Shown here: positions 34,796-43,488 of the stretch, one piece after another
Layout of the letters: every line of letters starts with the position of its first letter
How positions within the stretch are numbered: position 1 is the first letter of the stretch
Source of the DNA: Actinoplanes derwentensis
GTDB lineage: Bacteria > Actinomycetota > Actinomycetes > Mycobacteriales > Micromonosporaceae
Reading direction: 5' to 3'
Assembly (NCBI RefSeq): GCF_900104725.1
Contig: NZ_LT629758.1
Coordinates: 7,402,001-7,466,000 of the forward strand
Length of the DNA stretch: 64,000 nt
Translations under genes and position numbers: made by a program
Notes under the pieces: model-generated
Database searches by the model: none
The model's input: the letters and a program-made list of their open reading frames with translations, nothing else
What the model was told of the DNA's origin: nothing

Positions 34796-35374
34796 TCAGG
34801 TGGTCGGCCAGGTCCGGAAGTTCTGCGCCGACCGGCTCGGCGTCGGGCCACGCTGGTTCTGATAGCGGGAGCCGTAGACACTCGACCCGTAGGCGTGCTC
34901 GGCCGGGCTGGACAGCCGGAAGACGCACAGCTGACCGATCTTCATCCCCGGCCAGAGCTTGATCGGCAGATTGGCCACGTTGGAGAGTTCCAGCGTGACG
35001 TGCCCCGAGAAGCCCGGGTCGATGAAGCCGGCCGTCGAATGGGTGAGCAGTCCGAGCCGTCCCAGGCTGCTCTTTCCCTCCAGGCGCGCGGCCAGCTCCT
35101 GTCCGAGAGTGACCACCTCAAGCGTCGACGCCAGGACGAACTCGCCCGGATGCAACACGAACGGCTGACCATCCTCGACCTCGAGCGGGGCAGTCAGGTC
35201 GTCCTGCTGCTCGGCCGGGTCGATGTGCGTGTAGAGGTGGTTGTTGAAGACCCGGAAGAACCGATCCAGGCGAACGTCGACGCTGGACGGCTGCATCAAC
35301 GTCGGCTCGAACGGATCCAGGGCGAAGCCACCGGATTTGATCTCGGAGACCAGGTCCCGGTCGGAGAGCAGCAT
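34796..35374 (-). CDS. dcd: dCTP deaminase, probably bifunctional (dUMP-forming)
   Basis: A 192-residue Dcd. [10 protein letters not shown] lies at 101-110, and [21 protein letters not shown] carries the catalytic glutamate at about E129. The C-terminal tail has [18 protein letters not shown], which closes over the triphosphate. This variant is very like the mycobacterial enzyme, which deaminates dCTP and hydrolyses the product to dUMP, supplying thymidylate synthesis while avoiding free dUTP. Bifunctionality is inferred from that similarity. It is divergent from the flavin-oxidase-like gene, with a LexA-type box between them. Confidence 0.95.
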   Translation of the reverse strand: MLLSDRDLVSEIKSGGFALDPFEPTLMQPSSVDVRLDRFFRVFNNHLYTHIDPAEQQDDLTAPLEVEDGQPFVLHPGEFVLASTLEVVTLGQELAARLEGKSSLGRLGLLTHSTAGFIDPGFSGHVTLELSNVANLPIKLWPGMKIGQLCVFRLSSPAEHAYGSSVYGSRYQNQRGPTPSRSAQNFRTWPTT

Positions 35375-35432
35375 CGGATCACCATACCGACCTGACACCG
35401 ACCTGCCCGAATCGGCGTGTTCAGTGGCCGAC

Positions 35433-35448
35433 TAGAACGTATGTTCGA
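35433..35448. promoter_or_regulatory. LexA (SOS) box between dcd and the flavin-oxidase-like gene
   Basis: TAGAACGTATGTTCGA matches the actinobacterial/Gram-positive SOS box TCGAAC-N4-GTTCGA at 11 of 12 fixed positions. It lies 58 bp before the dcd ATG and 12 bp before the ATG of the divergent gene. Confidence 0.65.
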
Positions 35449-35460
35449 TAGACTTCCCCC

Positions 35461-35967
35461 ATGGCTTCCTGGTCCGATTTCGCCGCCGCCGAGCCGGCGC
35501 TCGCCGACGGCATCCGTGCGCTCCTGCAGCAGTACGGCCCCGGCATGGGCTACCTCGCGACGATCCGCCCCGACGGCGGCCCACGAGTGCATCCGGTGTC
35601 GCCGGTCTTCACCGAGACCGGCCTCTACTGCTTCATCGTCGACTCTCCGAAGCGCCGCGACCTGGAACGTGACGGGCGGTATGCACTGCACGCCTACCCG
35701 CCGGAGGACAACGACGACGAGGCCGGCCTGACCGGTCGCGCCGTCCCGGTCCGCGACCCACGGACCATCGCTCACCTGGCCGGCACCCTGCATGCCTCGC
35801 CCGACGTCGACTGGTGCCTCTTCGAGCTGACCATCGAGACGGCGATGCTCCGCCACCACGGCCCGGCCGGCGCCCTTCCGCTGGCGGCGACCCCGTTCGT
35901 CCCCGCCTACGCCCGCACCTGGCGGGCCCCACGCCGCACCCGCCGCCCACTGGCGGTCGCCAGCTGA
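35461..35967 (+). CDS. Pyridoxamine 5'-phosphate oxidase-like flavin-binding protein
   Basis: A 168-residue split-barrel protein of the PNPOx-like superfamily. Features are MGYLATIRPDGGPRVHPVSPVF (substrate/FMN strand pair) and a later SPKRRDLERDGRYALHAYP segment with phosphate-binding basic residues. Members bind FMN, F420 or heme; the cofactor cannot be decided here. The Arg-rich tail is variable. It starts 12 bp after a LexA-type box and its 3' end lies 10 bp from the convergent regulator gene. Confidence 0.8.
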   Translation: MASWSDFAAAEPALADGIRALLQQYGPGMGYLATIRPDGGPRVHPVSPVFTETGLYCFIVDSPKRRDLERDGRYALHAYPPEDNDDEAGLTGRAVPVRDPRTIAHLAGTLHASPDVDWCLFELTIETAMLRHHGPAGALPLAATPFVPAYARTWRAPRRTRRPLAVAS

Positions 35968-35977
35968 CCCAGCGGCG

Positions 35978-37189
35978 TCAGTGGCTGGTGACCCGCATGC
36001 GTTCGCACAGCCCGCGCAGTTCGGAGCCACCGGCCTGACGACGGGAGCGGTCGAGCAGCGCCCGAGTGGTCTCCGCCAGCTCCAGGGAGGTGCGTACGTG
36101 CTGTGGCGCGATCCGCTCCGCAGTGAGCAGGAACCGGATCGACTCCCGGTCCCGGCCACCGATGCGGGCCAGGGCACGAGCCGTGTCGGCGTAGTAGAAG
36201 ACCTGCCGGACACCTGCCGGGATCGCCGCCGGATCGGTTCGGCGGGCGATCTCCATGACCCGGGCCGGGTCGCCGTCGTCGACTTCGATGCTCATCTGCC
36301 AGATGTCCACGTTGGTGGGCCCGAAGTACATCCGCATCGTGTCGGTCTCCCCGGTCCGGCAGGCCAGCACGGCCGCCTCGGTCAGCCAGTCCCGGCTGTC
36401 GTCGAGGCGCTTCCGGCAGCGGCTGGCCAGGGCGGCCACCAGGTACAACGTACCGAGAATCTCAGGTCCTCCGGGCCTGCCGAGATGCCGGCTCAGGTCG
36501 TCCGCGGCCCGCTCGGCCAGAGTCTGCCCCCGCTGGTAGGAACCGCAGGCGACAGCCGCGCGGGCCAGCGCGTAAGCCGCGTGCCCGCGCAGCACCGGAT
36601 CGTCCAGGGCGTCCGCCGCGTCCCGGCACCGTTCGGCGCCGAGCCAGGCGTCCGCGGGATGCCCCAGATGCCGCAGAGCCGTGGAGGCCATCGAGGTCGC
36701 GTCGCAGAGCAGCCGCAACGCCTCGGCGTGATCCGGCCCCGCCGTCTCGGTGTGCAGGTCACGCAGCAGCCCCGGAAGCAGGCGTGCGGCCCCGGCGTAA
36801 TCACAGACCCGATACAGCGCTTCCGCCAGGGCGACGCTGCGCCGCAGCTCGGCCATCGGCGGCGCGACTCCGTCCGGCGGATCGGTGAGGTCGATGTCGA
36901 TCAGTGCCCGGCGCAGCCCGAGCACCCCCGCCCGCGCCGCCGCAGTGGCCCGATCCGGCGCCGGCACGTCACTGCCCGCCAGGTCAGCCGGCGCACATTC
37001 CAGCGCCCCCGCGATGTCCGACAGCATGAACCGGTTGTCGGCCGCCTGCAGCCCCCGTTCGATCCGGCTCCAGGTGGCGTGCGAAACCCCGGCCCGGCTG
37101 GCCGCATACCGAACACTCCACCCACGCAGCAGCCGCCGAGCCCGAATCCGCTCACCAACACCCGGATCAGCACTCCGTCGTGGGTTCAT
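35978..37189 (-). CDS. XRE-family regulator with TPR-like sensor domain
   Basis: A 403-residue protein starting MNPRRSADPGVGERIRARR. An N-terminal Cro/C1 helix-turn-helix (about 12-70: LLRGWSVRYAASRAGVSHAT, WSRIERGLQAADN) is followed by about 300 residues of Ala-rich paired helices resembling tetratricopeptide repeats. This form is common in streptomycete and Micromonosporaceae regulators of small-molecule or developmental responses. The ligand is not known. The gene is divergent from the toxin-antitoxin pair, with a 133-bp gap. Confidence 0.8.
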   Translation of the reverse strand: MNPRRSADPGVGERIRARRLLRGWSVRYAASRAGVSHATWSRIERGLQAADNRFMLSDIAGALECAPADLAGSDVPAPDRATAAARAGVLGLRRALIDIDLTDPPDGVAPPMAELRRSVALAEALYRVCDYAGAARLLPGLLRDLHTETAGPDHAEALRLLCDATSMASTALRHLGHPADAWLGAERCRDAADALDDPVLRGHAAYALARAAVACGSYQRGQTLAERAADDLSRHLGRPGGPEILGTLYLVAALASRCRKRLDDSRDWLTEAAVLACRTGETDTMRMYFGPTNVDIWQMSIEVDDGDPARVMEIARRTDPAAIPAGVRQVFYYADTARALARIGGRDRESIRFLLTAERIAPQHVRTSLELAETTRALLDRSRRQAGGSELRGLCERMRVTSH

Positions 37190-37270
37190 GGGCCCGACGG
37201 TAATCCTTCGATTCCAGAGAGTGGTCCATCCCCGTACCACCACGACCCCGTTCCACACCCACACCACCTG

Positions 37271-37299
37271 TTGCGATTGCTGCGTTGGTTGCGGATAAT
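37271..37299 (+). promoter_or_regulatory. Sigma-70-type promoter of the toxin-antitoxin operon
   Basis: TTGCGA (37271-37276), a 17-bp spacer and GATAAT (37294-37299): close to consensus, rare in this G/C-rich DNA. It would give a leader of about 16 nt that contains only the GAGGAGG ribosome site. Confidence 0.7.
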
Positions 37300-37322
37300 T
37301 CGTTTACCGTGAGGAGGTGGAG

Positions 37323-37775
37323 ATGTCGGTAACGAGCCAGGTCAAACCGGATGCCGAGACGATCGCAGTTGCGGCGGAGGCACTACCGCGAGTGCAGAGG
37401 TACCTCCGCACTCACCCACAAGGCCCTGCAACCGTGCGAGTGGTCGACGACGGCGAAGGAGACGAGCTCATCGTCCCGCGCGGCGCCGTCGAACTGCTCG
37501 CCCGAGTATTGGCGCACATGGCGAATGGCCACAGCGTCTCGGTTGTACCCGAACATGCCGAGCTCACCACCCAACAGGCAGCCGATCTGCTGAATGTGTC
37601 GAGGCCCTACCTGATCGGCCTTCTGGAATCGGGCGAGATCGAGTTCCGTAAAGTCGGCACCCATCGCCGCGTGCTGGCCGGCTCCCTGATGGACTACAAA
37701 CACCGGGATGACCTGAGACGTCGGGGAGCCGCGGACGAACTCGCCCAGCTGGCGCAGGACTTGGATCTGAGCTGA
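37323..37775 (+). CDS. Antitoxin with excisionase-type helix-turn-helix
   Basis: A 150-residue protein. The ATG at 37323 is preceded by GAGGAGG. The N-terminal 75 residues are likely the dimer/toxin-binding part. An excisionase-family (HTH_17) DNA-binding domain occupies about 79-120 (ELTTQQAADLLNVSRPYLIG, then GEIEFRKVGTHRRV). The gene lies 4 bp before a PIN-domain gene, the standard antitoxin-toxin order. It probably autoregulates through the promoter at 37271-37299. The function is inferred from domain and gene order. Confidence 0.85.
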   Translation: MSVTSQVKPDAETIAVAAEALPRVQRYLRTHPQGPATVRVVDDGEGDELIVPRGAVELLARVLAHMANGHSVSVVPEHAELTTQQAADLLNVSRPYLIGLLESGEIEFRKVGTHRRVLAGSLMDYKHRDDLRRRGAADELAQLAQDLDLS

Positions 37776-37779
37776 CGCC

Positions 37780-38337
37780 GTGGCCTTCGTCGTCATGTAT
37801 GACGCCAGCGTGCTCTACCCCAGCACCCTGCGAGATCTACTCATCCGGATCGCCCAGTCCGGTCTGGTGCAAGCCAAATGGACCGAGGAAATCCTCGACG
37901 AGATGTTCGCAGCCCTGCGGCGGCAGCGTCCTGATCTCGATCCCGAACGACTGGACCGTACTCGCTCGATGATGGGCACCGCTGTCCGCGATTGGAAGGT
38001 CAGCGGCTACTCAGCCCTCATCGAAGTTCTCAAGTTGCCGGACCCAGACGACCGACATGTACTCGCCGCAGCGATCAAAGCGAAAGCCCAGGTCATCGTC
38101 ACGGCGAACTTGCGCGACTTCCCTGCTGCGACCCTGCATGAATGGGATATCGATCCCAAATCGCCTGACGAATTCGTCCGTGACCAGATCAGTCTGGACC
38201 GGAGCAGGGTCTACGCGTCGGTCCAGCAGATCGCCGACTCATGGAAGCGGCCACTCGGCACCATCGAGGATGTACTGGAAAGACTCGAACGCTCCGGCTT
38301 GGCAATCAGCGTCGCAGAGCTACGAGCCAGGCCATGA
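37780..38337 (+). CDS. PIN-domain ribonuclease toxin (VapC-like)
   Basis: A 185-residue protein with GTG start. The PIN fold is shown by the first catalytic aspartate D8 in VVMYDASVLYPS, acidic residues in WTEEILDEMF and DPDDRHVLAAA, and VIVTANLRDFP near residue 108. It is longer than classic VapC (about 130 residues), with an extra C-terminal helical region, a form usually paired with HTH antitoxins. It is expected to cleave RNA (often tRNA) when freed from the antitoxin. Codon usage is somewhat less G/C-biased than that of the neighbours. Confidence 0.85.
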   Translation: MAFVVMYDASVLYPSTLRDLLIRIAQSGLVQAKWTEEILDEMFAALRRQRPDLDPERLDRTRSMMGTAVRDWKVSGYSALIEVLKLPDPDDRHVLAAAIKAKAQVIVTANLRDFPAATLHEWDIDPKSPDEFVRDQISLDRSRVYASVQQIADSWKRPLGTIEDVLERLERSGLAISVAELRARP

Positions 38338-38598
38338 CCCTGCCAAACACCGAGAACGAAACGACAACGCAAGCCGACTGGCCAAACTCTGCCGCGACGT
38401 GAGGGTCACGCGCACCAACCGGTGACGCGGGTCTGCACTTCCACGACCTATGCCACACGGGCCCTCGGCCCGCCGAAGTCGAGGGCAGATGTGCGGCCGT
38501 CGCCCTGCCGGAGGCGGCCCTACCCCCAGCTGATGACGCGTTGATGGCCCCGCCGATGCTCGCGAATCCGGTTGCCGGGTAACCGATGATGGTCGCTG

Positions 38599-39576
38599 AT
38601 GACGACAACACGAGGCGAAAGCGATCAGGCCAGTCTTCAGCGGCGGCTGGAGGTATTGAAGCTGCCGGTTGTGCCACTGAAACGCCATGGATTTCTGGCA
38701 CCCTCAGGCCGCGCGAACACGGAGCGCGAGCCCGAGGCGGTCGGCGTGGGGCCCGATGGCACGGCGTTCGCCGTCTGGTCACACCGGATGGATTCCCGAC
38801 GCAAGCAGGTGACCTGGCATCTCGGTGGCAAGGGGATCCGGACGGTCGGTGCCATCGATGTGCAGACAGACCTTCGCGTGTCGTTCGTGCAACCGCTCCC
38901 AGAGGGGCGGGTCCTGTTGGCGGCGGCTCGCGCCGGGCGTGGCGAGATCAACGGTGAGGTATGGACACGCGACGGCAGTCTGGAGTCCCAAGGCCACCTC
39001 GGTGATGCCATCGAGGAACTGCAGACGACGCCGTCCGGCAAAGTATGGGCCGGATATTTCGATGAGGGAGTGTTAGGTGGAAGAGGGCCAGAGGGACACG
39101 GCCTTGCCCGGTTCAACCAAGACCTGACCGTCGACTGGCTCTACCCGCACGATGCCGGGCTTCCCTACATCTCTGACTGCTACACGCTCAACCTGCACGG
39201 TGAAACTGCCCACTTCTGCCCTTACACCGACTTCCATATCCAGTCAGCGTCAGGTGACCAGGTTACAGATTGCGGAGAGTCTCCCTACCAGTCCGCGCAC
39301 AACATGCTGGTCAGTGGCACAGACCGAGCTCTTCTAGCAGGCTGGGGCTCCGAGTACGACGTCGTGACGCTGCTGCGCATTGGCCGAGACGGCGTGCGCC
39401 GCATCGGCGGGCAGTGCCGCCTCGTGCTACCCGATGGCATCGAAGCACAACGCCTCCGTTACACCTGCCGGAGCGCTGACCTGCACGCCTTCGCCCGAGG
39501 CACTTGGTACCGCACCAACATGGACGAGTTACAGGCTGTTGCGCTGAGCGCAGTATCGGACGCGGAGATCGAGTGA
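38599..39576 (+). CDS. Hypothetical beta-propeller-like protein with TTA codons (325 aa)
   Basis: A 325-residue protein of unknown function, probably cytoplasmic (no signal peptide). Repeated short beta units such as DGTAFAVWSHRMD, GKVWAGYFDEGVLG and DRALLAGWGSEYDV suggest a propeller-like fold. Two TTA leucine codons occur (39073-39075 and 39529-39531) together with AGA arginine codons, all rare in this window. This fits horizontal origin or bldA-type control. It lies between the toxin-antitoxin pair and tRNA-Gly. The 261-bp gap before it shows nothing recognisable. Confidence 0.7.
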   Translation: MTTTRGESDQASLQRRLEVLKLPVVPLKRHGFLAPSGRANTEREPEAVGVGPDGTAFAVWSHRMDSRRKQVTWHLGGKGIRTVGAIDVQTDLRVSFVQPLPEGRVLLAAARAGRGEINGEVWTRDGSLESQGHLGDAIEELQTTPSGKVWAGYFDEGVLGGRGPEGHGLARFNQDLTVDWLYPHDAGLPYISDCYTLNLHGETAHFCPYTDFHIQSASGDQVTDCGESPYQSAHNMLVSGTDRALLAGWGSEYDVVTLLRIGRDGVRRIGGQCRLVLPDGIEAQRLRYTCRSADLHAFARGTWYRTNMDELQAVALSAVSDAEIE

Positions 39577-39610
39577 CGGCCCATCCCTGGTTCAGGATGG
39601 CCTAGAACGA

Positions 39611-39652
39611 CGGAAGCCCTGGTCGGACCATCGGTCCTGACCAGGGCTTCCG
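39611..39652. terminator. Bidirectional hairpin between the hypothetical gene and tRNA-Gly
   Basis: CGGAAGCCCTGGTC (39611-39624) and its complement (39639-39652) form a perfect 14-bp stem; an inner GGACC/GGTCC pair extends it past a 1-nt bulge. It lies 8 bp after the tRNA 3' end and 34 bp after the plus-strand stop codon. Confidence 0.75.
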
Positions 39653-39659
39653 CACGTGG

Positions 39660-39730
39660 AGCGGGTGACGGGAATCGAACCCGCGCTGTCAGCTTGGGAA
39701 GCTGATGTTCTGCCATTGAACTACACCCGC
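39660..39730 (-). tRNA. tRNA-Gly (anticodon CCC)
   Basis: A 71-nt cloverleaf. The acceptor GCGGGTG pairs with CACCCGC, the D-stem GTTC with GAAC, the anticodon stem TCAGC with GCTGA around TTCCCAA, and the T-stem GCGGG with CCCGT around TTCGATT. The discriminator is U, as usual for glycine. CCA is not encoded. It reads GGG codons. Confidence 0.95.
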
Positions 39731-39901
39731 AAGAAGCCTCACTGTACCCGATTATCCGTCGCCGCGACGGCAGGCCCCCGGGGGTGAACGTCGGCATGGT
39801 GCGACTGTCAGGGGACCTGGGGCGGCATGCGGATGGTTCGTTCCGGGTGGCTGGCTGGCTTTCGCGCTGCTCGCCGAGGGCAACCGGCAACCAGAGCCGG
39901 G

Positions 39902-40912
39902 TTACGGCTTTCGTTTCGGGGTGTGGTGGGCCGCTCGCTTGTCCGGGCCCGCGGCCGAGCGACGCGGTGACACCGACGAACCGGGAAGGGACGGCTGGGG
40001 GTCGCCGATGGTGATGAAGACGTCGTCGACGGCTCCGGCGAACTGGTCGTTGCCGGGGGCTGGGCCTTTGCCGCCGACGCGTAAGGGTTCGGCGTTGGCG
40101 ATGGAGAGTTGTTCGGGGATGGGTACCCAGGCTCGGGGGATGCCGTCGACGTACATGCTGAGGCGGTCGGCGGTTCGGCGGCATTCCAGGTGGTGCCAGG
40201 TGCCGTCGGCCACGTCGATCCAAGGTTCGGCTCGGTAGATGCGGGCCCGCTGGCCGGCTATCACGCAGCTCGGGTGGCCCTGCCGGTGGTCGACCTGGAG
40301 TTTGAACTGGCTGACGCCGCCGACGGAGTAGCCCTTCTGCAGCACGTTGGCGCCGTCGGCCAGGTCGTCGTGGGTCATCCGGATCGAGGCGCCGTAGCGG
40401 AGTGCCCGGCTTCCGGGGTTGAGGCTGTCGTCGCGGAGTCCTTCGAGGATGGCCCGGGGGCAGTCCTTTTCTCTCGGAAGGGTGCACCGGTCGGGATAGG
40501 CGACGGCAAGACCAGACCCTTGCGGTACGAGCCGGAGCGCGCCTCCGTTCTGCCCGAGGGGCCGCAGTTCGTGGCCGCCGGCGGCTGCGGCGATCGGGCG
40601 TTCCACGCCGCCGTCGAAGTCGTAGTGGACGGCGAACGGCCCGGTGGCGGTCCGGATCCGCCCGGGTGGCAGTGGTGCCGAGAAGGCGGCGACGTTGTCG
40701 AGGAATCCCGGCCGGGCCCGGATCACGGGGAGCGCCGGGACGGTCGCCGCAGCCGGGAAGCTGCGGGTGTCGGCGGGGAAGGCCGGGTGGCTGCGGGCGA
40801 CGGTGGGCACCGCGGCCGACGGGGTGCGGTTCAACAGGAGCGTGACCGCGGCCAGCACGATGGCCGACGACAGGACGCCTAGCGGTACGACGAGCCGCCG
40901 AGAGTGAAACAT
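39902..40912 (-). CDS. Membrane-anchored LamG/concanavalin-like protein
   Basis: A 336-residue protein starting MFHSRRLVVPLGVLSS. One N-terminal helix (about 6-28) acts as signal anchor or uncleaved signal. The outer part contains a laminin-G/concanavalin-like beta sandwich at about 100-300, recognised by YDFDGGVERPIAAAAGG, DGTWHHLECRRTADRLSMYVDG and a final GAVDDVFITIGD strand. Such domains bind carbohydrate or protein at the cell surface; the ligand is unknown. There is a Lys/Arg-rich C-terminus. Confidence 0.75.
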   Translation of the reverse strand: MFHSRRLVVPLGVLSSAIVLAAVTLLLNRTPSAAVPTVARSHPAFPADTRSFPAAATVPALPVIRARPGFLDNVAAFSAPLPPGRIRTATGPFAVHYDFDGGVERPIAAAAGGHELRPLGQNGGALRLVPQGSGLAVAYPDRCTLPREKDCPRAILEGLRDDSLNPGSRALRYGASIRMTHDDLADGANVLQKGYSVGGVSQFKLQVDHRQGHPSCVIAGQRARIYRAEPWIDVADGTWHHLECRRTADRLSMYVDGIPRAWVPIPEQLSIANAEPLRVGGKGPAPGNDQFAGAVDDVFITIGDPQPSLPGSSVSPRRSAAGPDKRAAHHTPKRKP

Positions 40913-41039
40913 GGGGCTATTGTCCCGATTACCACGGGCAGACCGAACCGAAACTCCGAACGGCGACAGAAGCACCCGTACGAGTTCGGCCGAACCGCCG
41001 ACTCCGAATTGGGGTGACGGACCGGTGGGGTGACAGACA

Positions 41040-42071
41040 TCACCGCACCCGAGCCACCTGATGAGCCGGTTCGCCGATCACCGCGTGCAGCACGTCGTCC
41101 AGTGTGATCACGCCGAGTGGCCGCCGCCCGTCGCTGACGAGCACGATGTGCAGCCGGTCGCGGCGCATGGTCAGCAGCAGGTCGGCCAGGCTCCGGTCGG
41201 GCGAGACCACCGCCAGCGGACGGATCACCTCGGCCGGCACCGGGAGACGGCGCTGTGCTCCCGCGTACCCAAGAATGTCCTTGATGTGAATGAAGCCCAG
41301 CACGCGCCGGGTGTCGCGCTGGACCACCGGGAACCGGGAGCGGCCGCTGCGTGTCGCCACCGCCTCCAGCGTCGCCGGTGACACGTCGGCGGCCACCGTG
41401 GTCACCCGGGACCAGGGCAGCAGCGTGTCGGCGGCGGTGCGGTTGCTGAGTCCGAGAGCAGCGTGGATGCGTGCGTACTGTTCCGAGCCGAGCAGGCCCT
41501 CGGTGCGCGCCTGCGTGACCATGCCGGCCAGCTCCTCGGCGGTGAAGACCGTCTTGACCGCGTCGGTGGTCTCGATGCTCCAGATCTTCAGGATCAGCCG
41601 GGAGAGGAAGCGCATCGTGTTGAGCAGCGGTTTCGTCGCGATGCAGAAGGCCAGCATGAACGGGCCGAGGACCAGCGCGGACCGTTCCGGGCCGGCCAGG
41701 GTGATGTTCTTCGGCACCATCTCGCCGATGACCGTGTGCAGGAAGGTCACGATCATCAGGGCCACGACGAAGGAGATCGGGTGCGCCGCGTTGTCCGGCA
41801 GGCCGATCGCCTGGAACGGGCCTTCCAGCAGGTGCGCCACGGTCGGTTCGGCGATCGCGCCGAGCACCAGCGTGCAGATCGTGATGCCGAGCTGGGCTCC
41901 GGCGATCATCAGCGGGATCTGGCTCATCGCCGACAGCGCCCAGCGGGCCGCCTGCGAGGTCTCGGCGAGCGGTTCCAGGGCGGTCCGCCGGGACGCGATC
42001 AGGGCGAACTCACCACCGACAAAAAGACCGTTACCGATCAGCAGTACGGCGACGAACACCAGCTCACTCAT
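41040..42071 (-). CDS. CNNM/CorC-type membrane protein (second of pair)
   Basis: A 343-residue protein with a DUF21/CNNM transmembrane domain (about 1-150; MSELVFVAVLLIGNGLFVGGEF, GAQLGITICTLVLGAIAEP, IGEMVPKNI) followed by two CBS domains to about 330. The family includes Mg2+/Co2+ transport-associated proteins and YfjD/HlyC-like proteins. The C-terminal CorC_HlyC domain present in the partner is absent here. It overlaps the upstream gene by eight bases, suggesting a heteromer. Confidence 0.88.
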   Translation of the reverse strand: MSELVFVAVLLIGNGLFVGGEFALIASRRTALEPLAETSQAARWALSAMSQIPLMIAGAQLGITICTLVLGAIAEPTVAHLLEGPFQAIGLPDNAAHPISFVVALMIVTFLHTVIGEMVPKNITLAGPERSALVLGPFMLAFCIATKPLLNTMRFLSRLILKIWSIETTDAVKTVFTAEELAGMVTQARTEGLLGSEQYARIHAALGLSNRTAADTLLPWSRVTTVAADVSPATLEAVATRSGRSRFPVVQRDTRRVLGFIHIKDILGYAGAQRRLPVPAEVIRPLAVVSPDRSLADLLLTMRRDRLHIVLVSDGRRPLGVITLDDVLHAVIGEPAHQVARVR

Positions 42072-43398
42072 CGGACGGCTCCGGCGGCGCGACGACGCGC
42101 ACCTGTTCGATGCGGTGCCGGTCGACTTCCATCACGGTGAATTCCCACCCGTGTTCCTCCAGCGATTCCCCGGCGACCGGGATGTGTCCGAGGCGGGCGA
42201 GCAGGAAACCGGCGAGCGTCTCGTACGGGCCCTCCGGCAGGCGGAAACCGGTCTGCTCGTGGATCTCGTCCTCCCGCAGCAGCCCGTCGACCAGGAACGT
42301 CTTCTCGCCACCGGGTGCCGTCAGCTCCTGGGTGCCGGTCTCGCCGAGGTCGGTGTCGTACTCGTCGGTGATCTCCCCGACCAACTCCTCGACCAGGTCC
42401 TCGGTGGTGACCACACCGTCGGTGCCGCCGTACTCGTCGACCACGATGGCCAGATCGGCACCGGCCGCACGCAGCACTTCGAGCACCTTGTCCAGGGTGA
42501 GGCTCTCCGGCACGTACACCGGCTCCTTGGCCAGGGCGGACACCCGGGTGGCGGCCCGGCGCTCGGGTGGCACGCCGAGGGCGTCGTTCACGCCGACGAC
42601 TCCGGTGACCACGTCGAGGGTGTTCTCGTACACCGGAAATCGGGTGTGCCCGGTCTCCCGCGCCACCGTGATCAGGTCGGCGACGCTCGCAGTGGTCTTG
42701 AGAGCGACCACGTCGACCCGAGGGGTCATCGCCTTGGCCGCGCGTTTCTCGCCGAACCGGATGGTCCGGCGCAGCAGGATGGCGGTCTCGGTGGGCAGCG
42801 CGCCGGCCGAGGCGCTGATCGCGGCGAGCAGGCCGAGTTCCTCCGGCGAACGGGCGCTGGCCAGCTCCTCCTGCGGCTCGATGCCGAGGCGGCGAACCAG
42901 CCAGTTCGCGGTGCCGTTGAGCGCCGCGATCAGCCATTTGAAGACGATCGAGAAGCCACGCAGTGGGGCGGCCGTGCGCAGGGCGATACCCATCGGGCGG
43001 GCCAGTGCCGCGTTCTTCGGCACCAGCTCACCGAAGAGCATCGACACCAGGGTCGCCACCACCAGGGCGATCACGTGCGTCAGAGTCTCGGTGGAGGAAC
43101 CGGCGATCGGCTCCACCAGCGGCTCGAAGATTTTGGAGAGGGCCGGTTCGGCCAGGTAACCGGTGAGCAACGCGGTCAGAGTGATGCCGAGCTGTGCCCC
43201 GGAGAGCTGAAACGAGAGTTCCTGGAGTGCGGTCCGAACCCGGCGCGCCTGACGATCACCCGCTTTGGCTCTTTTGTCGATCTCCACGCGATCGACGGTC
43301 ACCAAACCGAACTCGGCCGCAACGAAAAACGCGTTGCCCACCGTGAGCAGCGCAAACGCCACCAACGGGAGCACCGCGGTCAGGAACAGCCCGTCCAT
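42064..43398 (-). CDS. CNNM/CorC-type membrane protein with CorC_HlyC domain (first of pair)
   Basis: A 444-residue protein: DUF21 membrane domain (about 1-200, with LSGAQLGITLTALLTGYLAEP and GELVPKNAALA), two CBS domains (about 215-340) and a C-terminal CorC_HlyC domain (LVDGLLREDEIHEQTGF, GHIPVAGESLEEHGWEF). Members take part in Mg2+ efflux/homeostasis; the hemolysin name is historical. It is the first gene of the two-gene unit. Confidence 0.9.
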   Translation of the reverse strand: MDGLFLTAVLPLVAFALLTVGNAFFVAAEFGLVTVDRVEIDKRAKAGDRQARRVRTALQELSFQLSGAQLGITLTALLTGYLAEPALSKIFEPLVEPIAGSSTETLTHVIALVVATLVSMLFGELVPKNAALARPMGIALRTAAPLRGFSIVFKWLIAALNGTANWLVRRLGIEPQEELASARSPEELGLLAAISASAGALPTETAILLRRTIRFGEKRAAKAMTPRVDVVALKTTASVADLITVARETGHTRFPVYENTLDVVTGVVGVNDALGVPPERRAATRVSALAKEPVYVPESLTLDKVLEVLRAAGADLAIVVDEYGGTDGVVTTEDLVEELVGEITDEYDTDLGETGTQELTAPGGEKTFLVDGLLREDEIHEQTGFRLPEGPYETLAGFLLARLGHIPVAGESLEEHGWEFTVMEVDRHRIEQVRVVAPPEPSDE

Positions 43399-43449
43399 GA
43401 TCGGTTCACCTCGGACCTCATTGTGCCGGACCGGAGCCGTTCATGAAAA

Positions 43450-43475
43450 AGGCCGGTCGCCAATGCGACCGGCCT
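43450..43475 (-). terminator. Intrinsic terminator of etfD
   Basis: AGGCCGGTCGC (43450-43460) and its complement (43465-43475) form a perfect 11-bp stem with a 4-nt loop. On the minus strand it is followed by TTTTT, and it lies 13 bp past the etfD stop codon. Confidence 0.85.
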
Positions 43476-43488
43476 CTCACAGGTGATT

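Noticed and set aside
37317..39730. Integrated mobile island at tRNA-Gly
   Set aside because: No integrase, no direct repeat of the tRNA 3' end and no transposase were found. Only compositional hints remain, reported as a finding with low weight.
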